From contig DATKMG010000644.1 in the NCBI GenBank assembly GCA_035541995.1, positions 1 through 15,830 on the forward strand: a stretch of DNA of 15,830 nucleotides, in the 5' to 3' direction. Shown one piece after another: positions 7,135 to 13,661 of the stretch (position 1 is the stretch's first letter; every line of letters starts with the position of its first letter). The position numbers were made by a program, and so were the translations under genes. The DNA is from DATKMG01 sp035541995 (GTDB lineage Bacteria > Acidobacteriota > Terriglobia > Versatilivoradales > Versatilivoraceae). Below the pieces are notes generated by a model. That model saw only the letters and a program-made list of their open reading frames with translations. It had not been told where the DNA came from and did not search any database.

Positions 7135-7164
7135 GATTCAACCCTCCTTTTCAGCCTGATGTTT

Positions 7165-7668
7165 CTATTCGAGCACCGGAAGGCTGGAGGCGATTTGAAG
7201 ATCGATGATCAGCAGCAGTTGGTGCTCCACTTGAGTGAATTTGGCCGCTTTCAATGCCCCTAGTTTCTCGCGGAAGATCTGATAATACTTCTTTTGAAGC
7301 TCCAGTCTGCGGCCCAGGATATCGGCTGATTTGGTGATCAGTTCGTCGGCCTTGGCGTCAGTCAATTTGCCGTAGTTGGCCGCGTAATCCTTGATCAATT
7401 GCAACCGCTCGTCAGCCAGCTTGGTCAGGTCGGTATCATACTGAGTGTAAATCGGCCAGAAAATGGAGGCCTCTTGCGGACTGAACTGCATCATGTCAGT
7501 GATGATGGATACTTTCTGAGTCTTGACGTCTGTCCTGAGCAGGTCGACGTATTCTTTGATATTCGCCTCCTGGTCCGGCGTCAACTGTGCATTCTGGGCC
7601 CAAAGAGCTGCTCCGGTTGCGAGTAGCAATCCCAGCAATGCAACGAAATAGGCGCTTCTTCTCATCAT
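7165..7668 (-). CDS. Periplasmic Spy/CpxP-like helical protein
   Basis: A 167-residue protein with a signal peptide (YFVALLGLLLATGAALWAQ, about 7-25). The rest is almost wholly helical: LTPDQEANIKEYVDLLRTDV, FSPQEASIFWPIYTQYDTDLTKLADERLQLIKDYAANYGKLTDAKADELI, and a long final helix LGRRLELQKKYYQIFREKLG through VEHQLLLIIDLQIASSLP. The repeated L-T/S-P-(D/Q)-(Q/E) helix starts and the overall build resemble Spy/CpxP-type periplasmic chaperones and stress proteins. The LTxxQ motifs are imperfect, so the assignment is by resemblance only. AAGGAG lies 8 bases before the start (ATGATG). It sits 27 bp after the glycine-zipper gene and 30 bp before the next gene, which is operon-like spacing. An envelope-stress role is inferred from the neighbours. 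Confidence 0.7.
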   Translation of the reverse strand: MMRRSAYFVALLGLLLATGAALWAQNAQLTPDQEANIKEYVDLLRTDVKTQKVSIITDMMQFSPQEASIFWPIYTQYDTDLTKLADERLQLIKDYAANYGKLTDAKADELITKSADILGRRLELQKKYYQIFREKLGALKAAKFTQVEHQLLLIIDLQIASSLPVLE

Positions 7669-7695
7669 TAGTTTTTCTCCTTAAGATGACTTGAC

Positions 7696-8262
7696 TCAAT
7701 TTAGTGGCAGCGGCGACCTGAGGATGAAGCTCATTCGGGTCTCCGATGGAAGTTGGATTTTCGACTTGGAAGCCTGGCCGCTCAGAGCTCCAAGGCCTGC
7801 CCCGGCGGCAGCCCCGATAGCAGCTCCTGATCCCCCGCCTGCTATCGCGCCGATTCCGGCGCCGATGGCCCCGAGACCGACGGCCCGTCTCGCCGTCTTC
7901 TTACCTTTGCCCGGCGCCTTCACCTCCGAAAGATCACTGGCGACGTCGTAGGGCTTTCCCTTTACAGTAACATCATAGAGCTTGATCGAAAGCTCGCTTG
8001 ACCCTTTGGCTTGCACGATTTGCACTGTAGCATCAGCACCACGCGGGATGACCACATGGTCGCCAACGGTGATCGGATCGTCGACACTGGCCCGGAAGCG
8101 CTGGCCCGGTGACGTCTTGGTCGAGTCGATGTTATCAATCAGGCGTACCGTAATCTGGGTCCCCGCCGGCAAGACAGTGGCCGAGGCGGCGGTCGTTGTT
8201 TCTCTGAACGGGGCCAAAAACACCACAAACAACACCATTAGAATTCCCTTCATGCCATGCAC
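7696..8262 (-). CDS. Exported glycine-zipper protein with beta-domain
   Basis: A 188-residue protein with a signal peptide (MKGILMVLFVVFLAPF region, cut near residue 26). A beta-rich domain (about 30-117) reads LPAGTQITVRLIDNIDSTKTSPGQRFRASVDDPITVGDHVVIPRGADATVQIV. This pattern of a start strand, IDS, a G-x-x-F-x-A strand and a VIPxGA strand recalls the C-terminal TrbI/VirB10-like fold. A basic patch (KGKKTARR) leads into a glycine zipper (about 129-162, repeated G-x-x-x-G with Ala), which can insert into or pack along a membrane. A short C-terminal strand RMSFILRSPL closes the protein. AAGGAGGGAG lies about 11 bases before ATG 8262; ATG 8253 is an alternative. First gene of a three-gene exported group. 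Envelope integrity or adhesion are possible roles; nothing pins it down. Confidence 0.75.
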   Translation of the reverse strand: MHGMKGILMVLFVVFLAPFRETTTAASATVLPAGTQITVRLIDNIDSTKTSPGQRFRASVDDPITVGDHVVIPRGADATVQIVQAKGSSELSIKLYDVTVKGKPYDVASDLSEVKAPGKGKKTARRAVGLGAIGAGIGAIAGGGSGAAIGAAAGAGLGALSGQASKSKIQLPSETRMSFILRSPLPLN

Positions 8263-8461
8263 TTGTGCTCCCTCCTTTTCTCTATTTGTTGCGAGAGTAA
8301 GTCTGAAGGTCCTTTATGCTAGTGAAGAGAGACCTCTGTCAGTAACTGTAAATGCTGGCAGGTTATCCGCAGAGAAAGGTCCCTACTGTCGCTCTTCAAG
8401 GACGCGATTTCACTGACGGTAAATCTCCCGATGCCGCCGGATGGCACGAGTTGCCAACTGA
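8263..8461. other. Intergenic gap upstream of the glycine-zipper gene
   Basis: This 199-bp stretch lies between the vapC stop and the start of the three-gene exported group, all on the minus strand. It should contain the promoter of that group. Two similar 15-mers (ending GTAAAT, near 8340-8354 and 8409-8423) were noticed but are too weak to name. No T-run hairpin for vapC was seen. Confidence 0.35.
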
Positions 8462-8896
8462 TTAGCCAGCCAATGGATTTCGAACAGTCAGACCAGGAAA
8501 GCGGCCAAAATCCCTGTCGGCAGACCACAGCTCACTCACTCCGTGCTGCTGACATAAGGTTACAATGCGTGCGTCGTGCACCTGGGGACCCGATACGCGC
8601 CCGCTCAGGAGGGTTGCTCGCAGCAACTGCCAGTAGTCCGCTGATTCAGAAAGCAAGACCAGAGTCGGCGATTCAAGCCAGGCCTCGAGCTGGTCGATGG
8701 CGTTTTCCAGAGGCGTCGGCGGATTATAGATTCGCGGATGCGTCACGATGGCGAGGAACTCGTGAAGGCAAGGCCATGGTATCGCCCAGGGTGCACGGCC
8801 CTCAGCCAATTCGACCGTCCTGGCGTAAGCGGTGTCATGCCACGGTGAATCCTCCCGATGTGCGTAAACCAGAAGGTTACTATCTAAAGCGATCAT
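8462..8896 (-). CDS. vapC: VapC-type PIN-domain ribonuclease toxin
   Basis: A 144-residue single PIN domain of normal length. It begins MIALDSNLLVYAHR, giving the first acidic residue (Asp5). The conserved Glu is in CLHEFLAIV (Glu46). The third site is HDARIV (Asp108), and SADRDFGRFPGL gives Asp127 and Asp129. These would bind the metal ions used to cut RNA. PIN toxins of this kind (the TA_VapC family with DSNLLVYA starts) typically cleave tRNA or rRNA; the target here cannot be read from sequence. Its ATG overlaps the vapB stop by ATGA, so translation is coupled and antitoxin is made first. All expected acidic residues are present, so the toxin is probably active. Confidence 0.92.
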   Translation of the reverse strand: MIALDSNLLVYAHREDSPWHDTAYARTVELAEGRAPWAIPWPCLHEFLAIVTHPRIYNPPTPLENAIDQLEAWLESPTLVLLSESADYWQLLRATLLSGRVSGPQVHDARIVTLCQQHGVSELWSADRDFGRFPGLTVRNPLAG

Positions 8897-9138
8897 GCGC
8901 CCCGTCCTTCATAGCTCAAGTGGAGAATTTGGTCCCAGGATGTTCCCGCGAGGTGAGGTTGCAGCCCCTTGCCCTTGAATGTGGCTTTTCGGAGTCGGAA
9001 ACGCCTGCTCCGCTGGCGCTCAGAAATGGTCCGGCGGAGACTCTCTTCGACAATGGCCTTCATTGTTCTTTGCTCCCGCTGTGCCAACTTCCGCATTTCA
9101 TTGTAAAGACTATCTGGTATCTGTATGGTTGTCTTCAT
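8893..9138 (-). CDS. vapB: VapB-type ribbon-helix-helix antitoxin
   Basis: An 81-residue protein from MKTTIQIPDSLYNEMRKLAQREQRTMKAIVEESLRRTI, a typical ribbon-helix-helix opening: a short strand (TTIQIP), helix 1, and helix 2 beginning at about Thr25. The C-terminal half (about 45-81) is basic and then Trp/Leu-containing (LAGTSWDQILHLSYEGRGA), which is the usual toxin-wrapping tail. The ORF opens at 9150 with MVGH, but the MKTTIQ start fits the family better. VapB dimers normally bind an operator at their own promoter, alone or with VapC. Palindromes that could serve as such a site overlap the start codon and lie just upstream (9137-9172). Confidence 0.9.
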   Translation of the reverse strand: MKTTIQIPDSLYNEMRKLAQREQRTMKAIVEESLRRTISERQRSRRFRLRKATFKGKGLQPHLAGTSWDQILHLSYEGRGA

Positions 9139-9172
9139 ATGGCCAACCATATCATATAGTACGGGATGATAT
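9137..9172 (-). promoter_or_regulatory. Candidate vapBC operator palindromes
   Basis: Two overlapping inverted repeats. ATATGG (9137-9142) pairs with CCATAT (9147-9152) around 4 bases, and ATATCAT (9149-9155) pairs with ATGATAT (9166-9172) around 10 bases. Both have perfect arms. They lie across the vapB start codon and in the 34 bases upstream, where autorepression sites of RHH antitoxins are commonly found. No transcription start can be read directly. Confidence 0.45.
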
Positions 9173-9190
9173 CAAGTCCTTCGCAGAATT

Positions 9191-9267
9191 TCAAAAGAGC
9201 CTCTCACGCCTCTCGAAGGGGCACGACGTAGCCACCCCTTCCCCAATGGTTGCAACTCGTGGGCTTT
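9191..9267 (+). repeat. Degenerate dispersed repeat with GTAGCC/GTGGGC arms
   Basis: The part 9191-9222 (TCAAAAGAGCCT and on to GAAGGGGC) matches 13486-13516 at roughly 25 of 31 positions with one gap. The part 9228-9267 begins GTAGCCAC and ends GTGGGCTTT, like the outer arms of the units at 4389-4482, but its inner part does not pair well apart from GTTGCAAC. It may be a decayed member of the same class of palindromes. It lies in the 313-bp gap between vapB (-) and the next gene (+). The rest of that gap (9268-9451) shows nothing clear beyond the ribosome site at 9441. Confidence 0.4.
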
Positions 9268-9451
9268 CTCGTTACACTTCACATTTATTAGCCTGCTTCC
9301 TCTTTGTTATCAAAGTTGATTCTTAAGGATTTCTTACACGCTCGGGGACTGCTTGGCATTTTTCCAATTGGTGAAAAGAACCGGCGAGTGCGAACGATAT
9401 CACTGGGGTTCATCTTTTTTCTGCAAATCCATCTTTGAACGGAGGCAAAGA

Positions 9452-10063
9452 ATGAAAGTCAGGAAGATTCTCTGGTGGCTATGTTGTTTGGGGCTATTTG
9501 TTCTGACCCTTGTGGTTCCGGCATTGTTGAATGCTGTTGACGTTCCCAAGGAAGTTTTCACCGGGACACTAGTGGGTATCGGTGGAACTCTCGGAGGAAA
9601 ATCCATCCCCTTTACGGTCGAAATCCACGGAGCGACTTCCGACGAAGATGCCCTGAGAGATGTGGAAATTCTGAAAACCGAAGGGCAGGACGGCTTACTG
9701 AAGGCGATTGAAAAGAACAAGCTGGGCTGGTTCAAGCTGGACAGCGCCAATCCCCAGACCCGGGGGTTAAACCTCACCAAATGGACATACGACTTGCTCG
9801 CAGTGCGAATCGGGAAGGGCGAGAAGGGGCGCGTCATTAAAGCTCTTTTTGAACGAACTCCTTCTTTTTATGAACTTCGCCAAGGCGGCCGGTCGCTGGA
9901 TTACAAGTTCACTTACATGGAAATGTTTGTCGACGACGAAGGTAAGGGAGGAGGCAGCTTGATTGGGGCTGCTAAGATCCGTTGGAACAAGAAAGAAGAA
10001 GTTGAGATAGAAAGTTTCGGCACGTATCCTGCTAAGATCATGGGACTCCTGAAAAGGGAATAG
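9452..10063 (+). CDS. Exported protein of unknown function
   Basis: A 203-residue protein from MKVRKILWW. GGAGG at 9441-9445 lies 6 bases before this ATG, so it is preferred over the upstream in-frame start at 9353. A signal peptide spans about residues 1-29 (ILWWLCCLGLFVLTLVVPALLNA). The mature protein begins VDVPKEVFTGTLVGIGGTLGGKSIPFTVEIHGATSDEDALRDVEILKTEGQDGLLKAIEKNKLGWFKL. It then alternates strands (KWTYDLLAVRIGKGEKGRVIKALFE, YKFTYMEMFVDDEG, SLIGAAKIRWNKKEEVEIESFGTYP), suggesting a compact beta-rich domain with one helix. I do not recognise the family for certain. It stands alone, with vapBC divergent on its left and the GH2 gene convergent on its right. A strong hairpin about 95 bp past its stop may end its transcript. 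Confidence 0.75.
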   Translation: MKVRKILWWLCCLGLFVLTLVVPALLNAVDVPKEVFTGTLVGIGGTLGGKSIPFTVEIHGATSDEDALRDVEILKTEGQDGLLKAIEKNKLGWFKLDSANPQTRGLNLTKWTYDLLAVRIGKGEKGRVIKALFERTPSFYELRQGGRSLDYKFTYMEMFVDDEGKGGGSLIGAAKIRWNKKEEVEIESFGTYPAKIMGLLKRE

Positions 10064-10158
10064 ATTAGGTCGTCCGAATTACTGATATTTGTACAATATA
10101 GTGACAACTTTCTCCGCCAGCCCTTCCGGGGTCGGATCAGGCGAGGGATGAGAATCCA

Positions 10159-10188
10159 GGGGTGACGCGATTTTCGCGCCACCCCTTT
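10159..10188 (+). terminator. Probable intrinsic terminator after the exported protein gene
   Basis: GGGGTGACGCG (10159-10169) and CGCGCCACCCC (10175-10185) form an 11-bp stem with one A/C mismatch and a five-base loop. TTTCCTC follows on the plus strand. It lies between convergent genes. Two smaller hairpins follow: GTCCC/GGGAC at about 10195-10207, and AGGGTA/TACCCT just after. For the GH2 gene coming from the right, GCCTGAC/GTCAGGC (10285-10304) is a 7-bp stem without a T-run. Confidence 0.55.
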
Positions 10189-10311
10189 CCTCGGTCCCTT
10201 CGGGACAGAAGGGTAGCGCTATACCCTGCGACTCCCTAAAGAAGATCTGATTCGGACCGTGGCGTCGATAGGAGGACTGCGTATGCCTGACGCTGCGGTC
10301 AGGCGTTGAAA

Positions 10312-12963
10312 TTAGAAGGATTCATCTGCCACGTTCCAGCCTGCGACTTGGACCAATGGACTGGCTCCCCGCAATTCCTTTCCAGGATAGGTTGCCTTGT
10401 ACTCCCTCCTCTCACCGGGCATGAGGGAGAAATAGTTGTCGGACCAGAGTACTGGGAGGACCTCTTCTTCCTCCTTTTGTTTCCTCACCTGCAATCGAAT
10501 AAAGAAAGCTAAATGCGGACCGGGGTTTTCAACTGTGACGCGCGTCAAATTCTCGTCTCCATGAGATTCTGTCCTGCTAGTGACTTTGAGCTTGATCGTG
10601 GGCATTGGTCTAAGTTCCGTCAGGTCCGCCATCGAGCGTGCAGGTGTGTAATACCAGGTAGTGCCGCCTTCGTCGAGGACATCGAGCTTAGTGGAAAGCC
10701 AGTAAAGGTTCGTACTGACTGTCGTCCCGCCCGAGTCCTGAAGGGTCAGGTAAATAAAATAAGTTGTTGTCAATTCCTGTAATTCGGGGATATCCACTAC
10801 CTTCGTACTGCTGTCAAGGGGAACATCCAGAGGAATTTCCTTAGAGAATCGCTTGTTGAGTTTCAGGTCCCAGACTTCTGCCTTGGCTATGAGACTCTTG
10901 AATGCGTGGTCAACCGAGTTCACGACAAAGACTGAACGGTCGTCGAAGGAGTACTGGATATGCAAGGGCTCGCAAGCTTTCTTAGTGCCGAAATACGCGC
11001 CGGCGGGACGAAGGTAGAAATCGTAAAGGTTCCAGATCAGCGATGGCCAGGCATTGTTCAGCATCTCATGCAACACACCGGTGGAATGGTACTTGTTCCT
11101 TCCATATGCCTCGTACATGGCCCGTTCGCCTTCATAAGCCATCAACTGGGCCTTCATTACGAAATCGCTCAAATCACTCGCAGTGCCATAACGGGTATTC
11201 AGCGCCTGCTGAAAAAGCTTGATGTCCTTAAAGACTCCGCCACCGGCATGGTAGTCCCAATATTCGTCGATCGGCCACAAATGGTCTTTGGGGATGAATT
11301 TCTTGAGGCTCTCGACAGGGGGGACAAGCGGACAGGGACTAGTCTCTGTAATAAATCCAAACGCTCCGCCGTGTTCCTTATCGACCAGCCAGTAAGAGGG
11401 GGGAACATAGTCATACGGCCCCGTCATCTTCAGGCCTGTGCTTTCCTGCGTGCTGGGTTTAGCAGTCGCTGACGAAAGGAAAGGGACAGGCCATTGGTTC
11501 TCCTTCAGGATCTCGATGTAAGCTCTCTCAACTTTCGGAGGGGGAGGATTGTCATCCCCGTTCAGCCAGGCTAGAACTGAAGGATGATTCCTAAACTCGC
11601 GCAGACGGTCCCTGAGCGATTCGACGGCAATGGTGTAGTCTTCCTCTTTCCAGGTGTCCCATTTTTCCCAATGATCGCAGCAACACCATCCCGGCATGAG
11701 CAGCAGGCCGTACCGGTCACACATGTTCAGGAAGTTCTCGTCCTCGAACTTGCCGTCCATTCGCAAGACGTTGAGATTCATATCCCGAAAATAACGGATT
11801 TCCCATTCTTGTCTTTCAGGGGAAGAGCGCAATAACATGTCGGACCACCATCCGGCTCCCCGGACCAGGATCTTCTTTCCGTTGACCTTGAAAATCCGAT
11901 GCCCGGCCTCACTCAACTCGGAGCTGACATCCCGGACCCCGAATCGAACTTGCTGACGGTCGAGAATCTTCCCGTCTGCTTCGAATCCAAGGACCAACTT
12001 GTACAAGTTCTGTGGACCAAACTGAGCTGGCCACCACACCCGCGGTCGGGCGATATCGAGCTGGGGAAAACGATCCGGTGTAAATGTGACGACTTTAGAC
12101 TTCCGAGCTTCGATTTCCACCTCCTGGTCAAAGTGGATGTCTTCAATCTGCCCCTTTAGACGGCCATGGACAGTCTGGGAGCTTGCGTTCTGTAATTCGG
12201 CCGTGACTGTGAGGTGTACTTTCGTTAATGAAGGGAGCTCAAGGCGAGAGACCACATGGGGGTACCGGATCACGACGGGTCCGCTTGCAGTCAGGTACAC
12301 CTGGCGCCAAAGGCCCATGTTCTTATCCGGGGGACAAGGGTTAACATCGACCCAGGTAATGCCCAGGTCATCCGCCTGGGCGGGGAAGATTTCCACCGCC
12401 AGAACATTGTCCCTGCCGTATTTTGCGGTTGGGCTAATGTCAAACTCGTAGAGGCGAAATGATCCCGCAACCTTCTTGTTGTCGGCAATTTGGACTCCGT
12501 TCAGCCAGATGTTGGCCCTGAAGTTGATCCCATCGAAGTGCAGGCGAGGAAACATCCCCTCGTAACTGGCTGGAATTCGGAATTCTTTCCGGTACCACCA
12601 AGGCACAACAAAGGGGCTATCGAGTGGCATCGAAAGGTTTGAAAAATTCTCGCCGATGGGATACCCCATCCCTGGGATCAATCTCAGATTCATTCCATAA
12701 TAAGGATCCGGATAAACCTTGTTTTCGATTAGGCAATTCAGAACGGTGCTGGGAACGGAGGCCGGGTACCAGTCATCAGCTCTGTATTGAATCGTGGATA
12801 CATTTTCACCTTTCACGCCGACCTTTTTGGAAGTTTGGACTCTCCAGTCCTCCTTCAGCAACATGGGTTGGGCCAAAGCCAATTCGGACGGCGATTTGGC
12901 GAGGGCAGGATTCAGACTAGTGGCCACCAGCAAGATCAGAAGAAGCCTTCCTCTGTTTGACAT
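10312..12963 (-). CDS. Secreted GH2 glycoside hydrolase, exo-beta-D-glucosaminidase type
   Basis: An 883-residue protein with a signal peptide (LLLILLVATSLNPALA, about 7-22). GH2 architecture: an N-terminal jelly-roll domain (about 35-228; WYRKEFRIP, FDGINFRANIWLNG, RQVYLTASGPV), an Ig-like domain (about 230-345; PRVWWPAQFGPQNLY), and a TIM barrel (about 350-650) beginning with FKVNGKKILVRGAGWWSDM. C-terminal beta domains follow. In typical GH2 enzymes the acid/base is Glu in an N-E pair. Here the site reads AWLNGDDNPPP (Asp470/471), the LNG-x-D form seen in CsxA-like exo-beta-D-glucosaminidases. The nucleophile is Glu540 in FITETS. This suggests release of glucosamine from chitosan-like chains, or a mannosidase-type activity in the same clade. 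The start has AAAGGA about 10 bases upstream. It is convergent with its left neighbour and divergent from the Tat gene on its right. Confidence 0.88.
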   Translation of the reverse strand: MSNRGRLLLILLVATSLNPALAKSPSELALAQPMLLKEDWRVQTSKKVGVKGENVSTIQYRADDWYPASVPSTVLNCLIENKVYPDPYYGMNLRLIPGMGYPIGENFSNLSMPLDSPFVVPWWYRKEFRIPASYEGMFPRLHFDGINFRANIWLNGVQIADNKKVAGSFRLYEFDISPTAKYGRDNVLAVEIFPAQADDLGITWVDVNPCPPDKNMGLWRQVYLTASGPVVIRYPHVVSRLELPSLTKVHLTVTAELQNASSQTVHGRLKGQIEDIHFDQEVEIEARKSKVVTFTPDRFPQLDIARPRVWWPAQFGPQNLYKLVLGFEADGKILDRQQVRFGVRDVSSELSEAGHRIFKVNGKKILVRGAGWWSDMLLRSSPERQEWEIRYFRDMNLNVLRMDGKFEDENFLNMCDRYGLLLMPGWCCCDHWEKWDTWKEEDYTIAVESLRDRLREFRNHPSVLAWLNGDDNPPPPKVERAYIEILKENQWPVPFLSSATAKPSTQESTGLKMTGPYDYVPPSYWLVDKEHGGAFGFITETSPCPLVPPVESLKKFIPKDHLWPIDEYWDYHAGGGVFKDIKLFQQALNTRYGTASDLSDFVMKAQLMAYEGERAMYEAYGRNKYHSTGVLHEMLNNAWPSLIWNLYDFYLRPAGAYFGTKKACEPLHIQYSFDDRSVFVVNSVDHAFKSLIAKAEVWDLKLNKRFSKEIPLDVPLDSSTKVVDIPELQELTTTYFIYLTLQDSGGTTVSTNLYWLSTKLDVLDEGGTTWYYTPARSMADLTELRPMPTIKLKVTSRTESHGDENLTRVTVENPGPHLAFFIRLQVRKQKEEEEVLPVLWSDNYFSLMPGERREYKATYPGKELRGASPLVQVAGWNVADESF

Positions 12964-13220
12964 CGAAGAGTGTGTCCTTTTTGGTTTTGTAGTGCTTGAT
13001 TGCGGTGGATGCTCGACTTCTCCGGAATCGCAGCCGTCACAATTCCGAGTCCGCCGGGGACTCTGCCTGTGTATTACTCATGGGCGCAATGCTCCCGCCC
13101 TTGAGTCATACGATCCGACACAGCAAAGTCGGAGATCGTTCAATACATAGGCTGCAGATCATACCACAAATGGCTGGCCATCCTTCGGATTAGCAGAATT
13201 GCCAGCCTGGATTTGCGTCT

Positions 13221-13274
13221 TGGACTGCGGTGGCAAGCGCGGGGAGACAGCCCCGTGCGCGACACCGCTTTGGA
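13221..13274. repeat. Imperfect GC-rich hairpin
   Basis: GCGGTG (13227-13232) pairs with CACCGC (13263-13268), and CGGGG (13240-13244) pairs with CCCCG (13251-13255) around the loop AGACAG. The flanking TTGGACTG and CGCTTTGGA are roughly symmetrical too. I recall similar GC-rich palindromes repeated in environmental bacterial genomes, but only one copy is in this window, so the repeat label is inference. Confidence 0.4.
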
Positions 13275-13485
13275 TTCGGGTGCCCAGATCGGATCGCCAA
13301 TCCATAGCCTGCCTTGCCGTCCGAGCCAAAGCGCCGTCGCCGCATGGGGTCGTCGTCCCATGCTGTGCCGGCGTACTCCATAAAAGATGCCAATGAGATT
13401 TTGCTCTTTACTGAACCTCATATCGGTCGTAGCCTTTGGGCTGTCGGCACGTTCTTAATTGATATGGTATGTGTAACCTCGAGTT

Positions 13486-13516
13486 TCATAAGAGCCTATC
13501 ATGCCCCCAGAGGGGC
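13486..13516 (+). repeat. Dispersed repeat, second copy
   Basis: TCATAAGAGCCT, then TCATGCC and a GGGGC end, matches 9191-9222 at about 25 of 31 positions with a one-base gap. CCCC and GGGG around AGA can pair. Both copies lie in intergenic DNA and in the same orientation. Confidence 0.45.
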
Positions 13517-13596
13517 GCCACGCGTCATAAAAATTGTGGAGGGCTGAGCTCCGCGAAGCCGAATCTCAAGGCTGCGGCTTCTCAACCTCAAAACCA

Positions 13597-13640
13597 ATCG
13601 CCGCTCGGAGGGCGGCTCCCACATTAAAAAGGCATTTTCA
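13597..13640 (+). repeat. Composite repeat, copy 2
   Basis: The stretch ATCGCCGCTCGGAG (13597-13610) is the reverse complement of 4-17, and 13607-13640 matches 45-78 directly at about 30 of 34 positions (CTCCCACATTAAAA followed by GCATTTTCA). It ends about 20 bases before the ATG at 13662, so it may lie within the leader of the Tat gene. Confidence 0.55.
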
Positions 13641-13661
13641 AGAGAGAGGACTGGATTTCAT

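Larger units (their letters stand above)
12964..13661. other. 698-bp divergent intergenic region, repeat-rich
   Basis: This lies between the GH2 gene (-) and the Tat gene (+). Short ORFs here lack ribosome sites, membrane or domain patterns and overlap each other in several frames; I take them as chance. It holds three repeat-like segments, listed separately (13221-13274, 13486-13516, 13597-13640). A further short stem, GAAGCCG (13555-13561) with CGGCTTC (13575-13581), lies between the last two. Promoters of both flanking genes should be here, but I could not assign boxes. Confidence 0.5.

Noticed and set aside
8431..9159. Plus-strand ORF of 242 codons across vapBC
   Set aside because: It is the shadow of two well-recognised genes with conserved motifs and an ATGA overlap.
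9191..9300. CRISPR or tandem array in the vapB upstream gap
   Set aside because: There are no evenly spaced identical repeats; only single degenerate copies of dispersed elements.
13140..13421. Small ORFs in the GH2 to Tat intergenic region
   Set aside because: Several frames are open over a GC-rich palindromic stretch, with Arg/Pro/Ser-rich translations, no ribosome site and no domain pattern.
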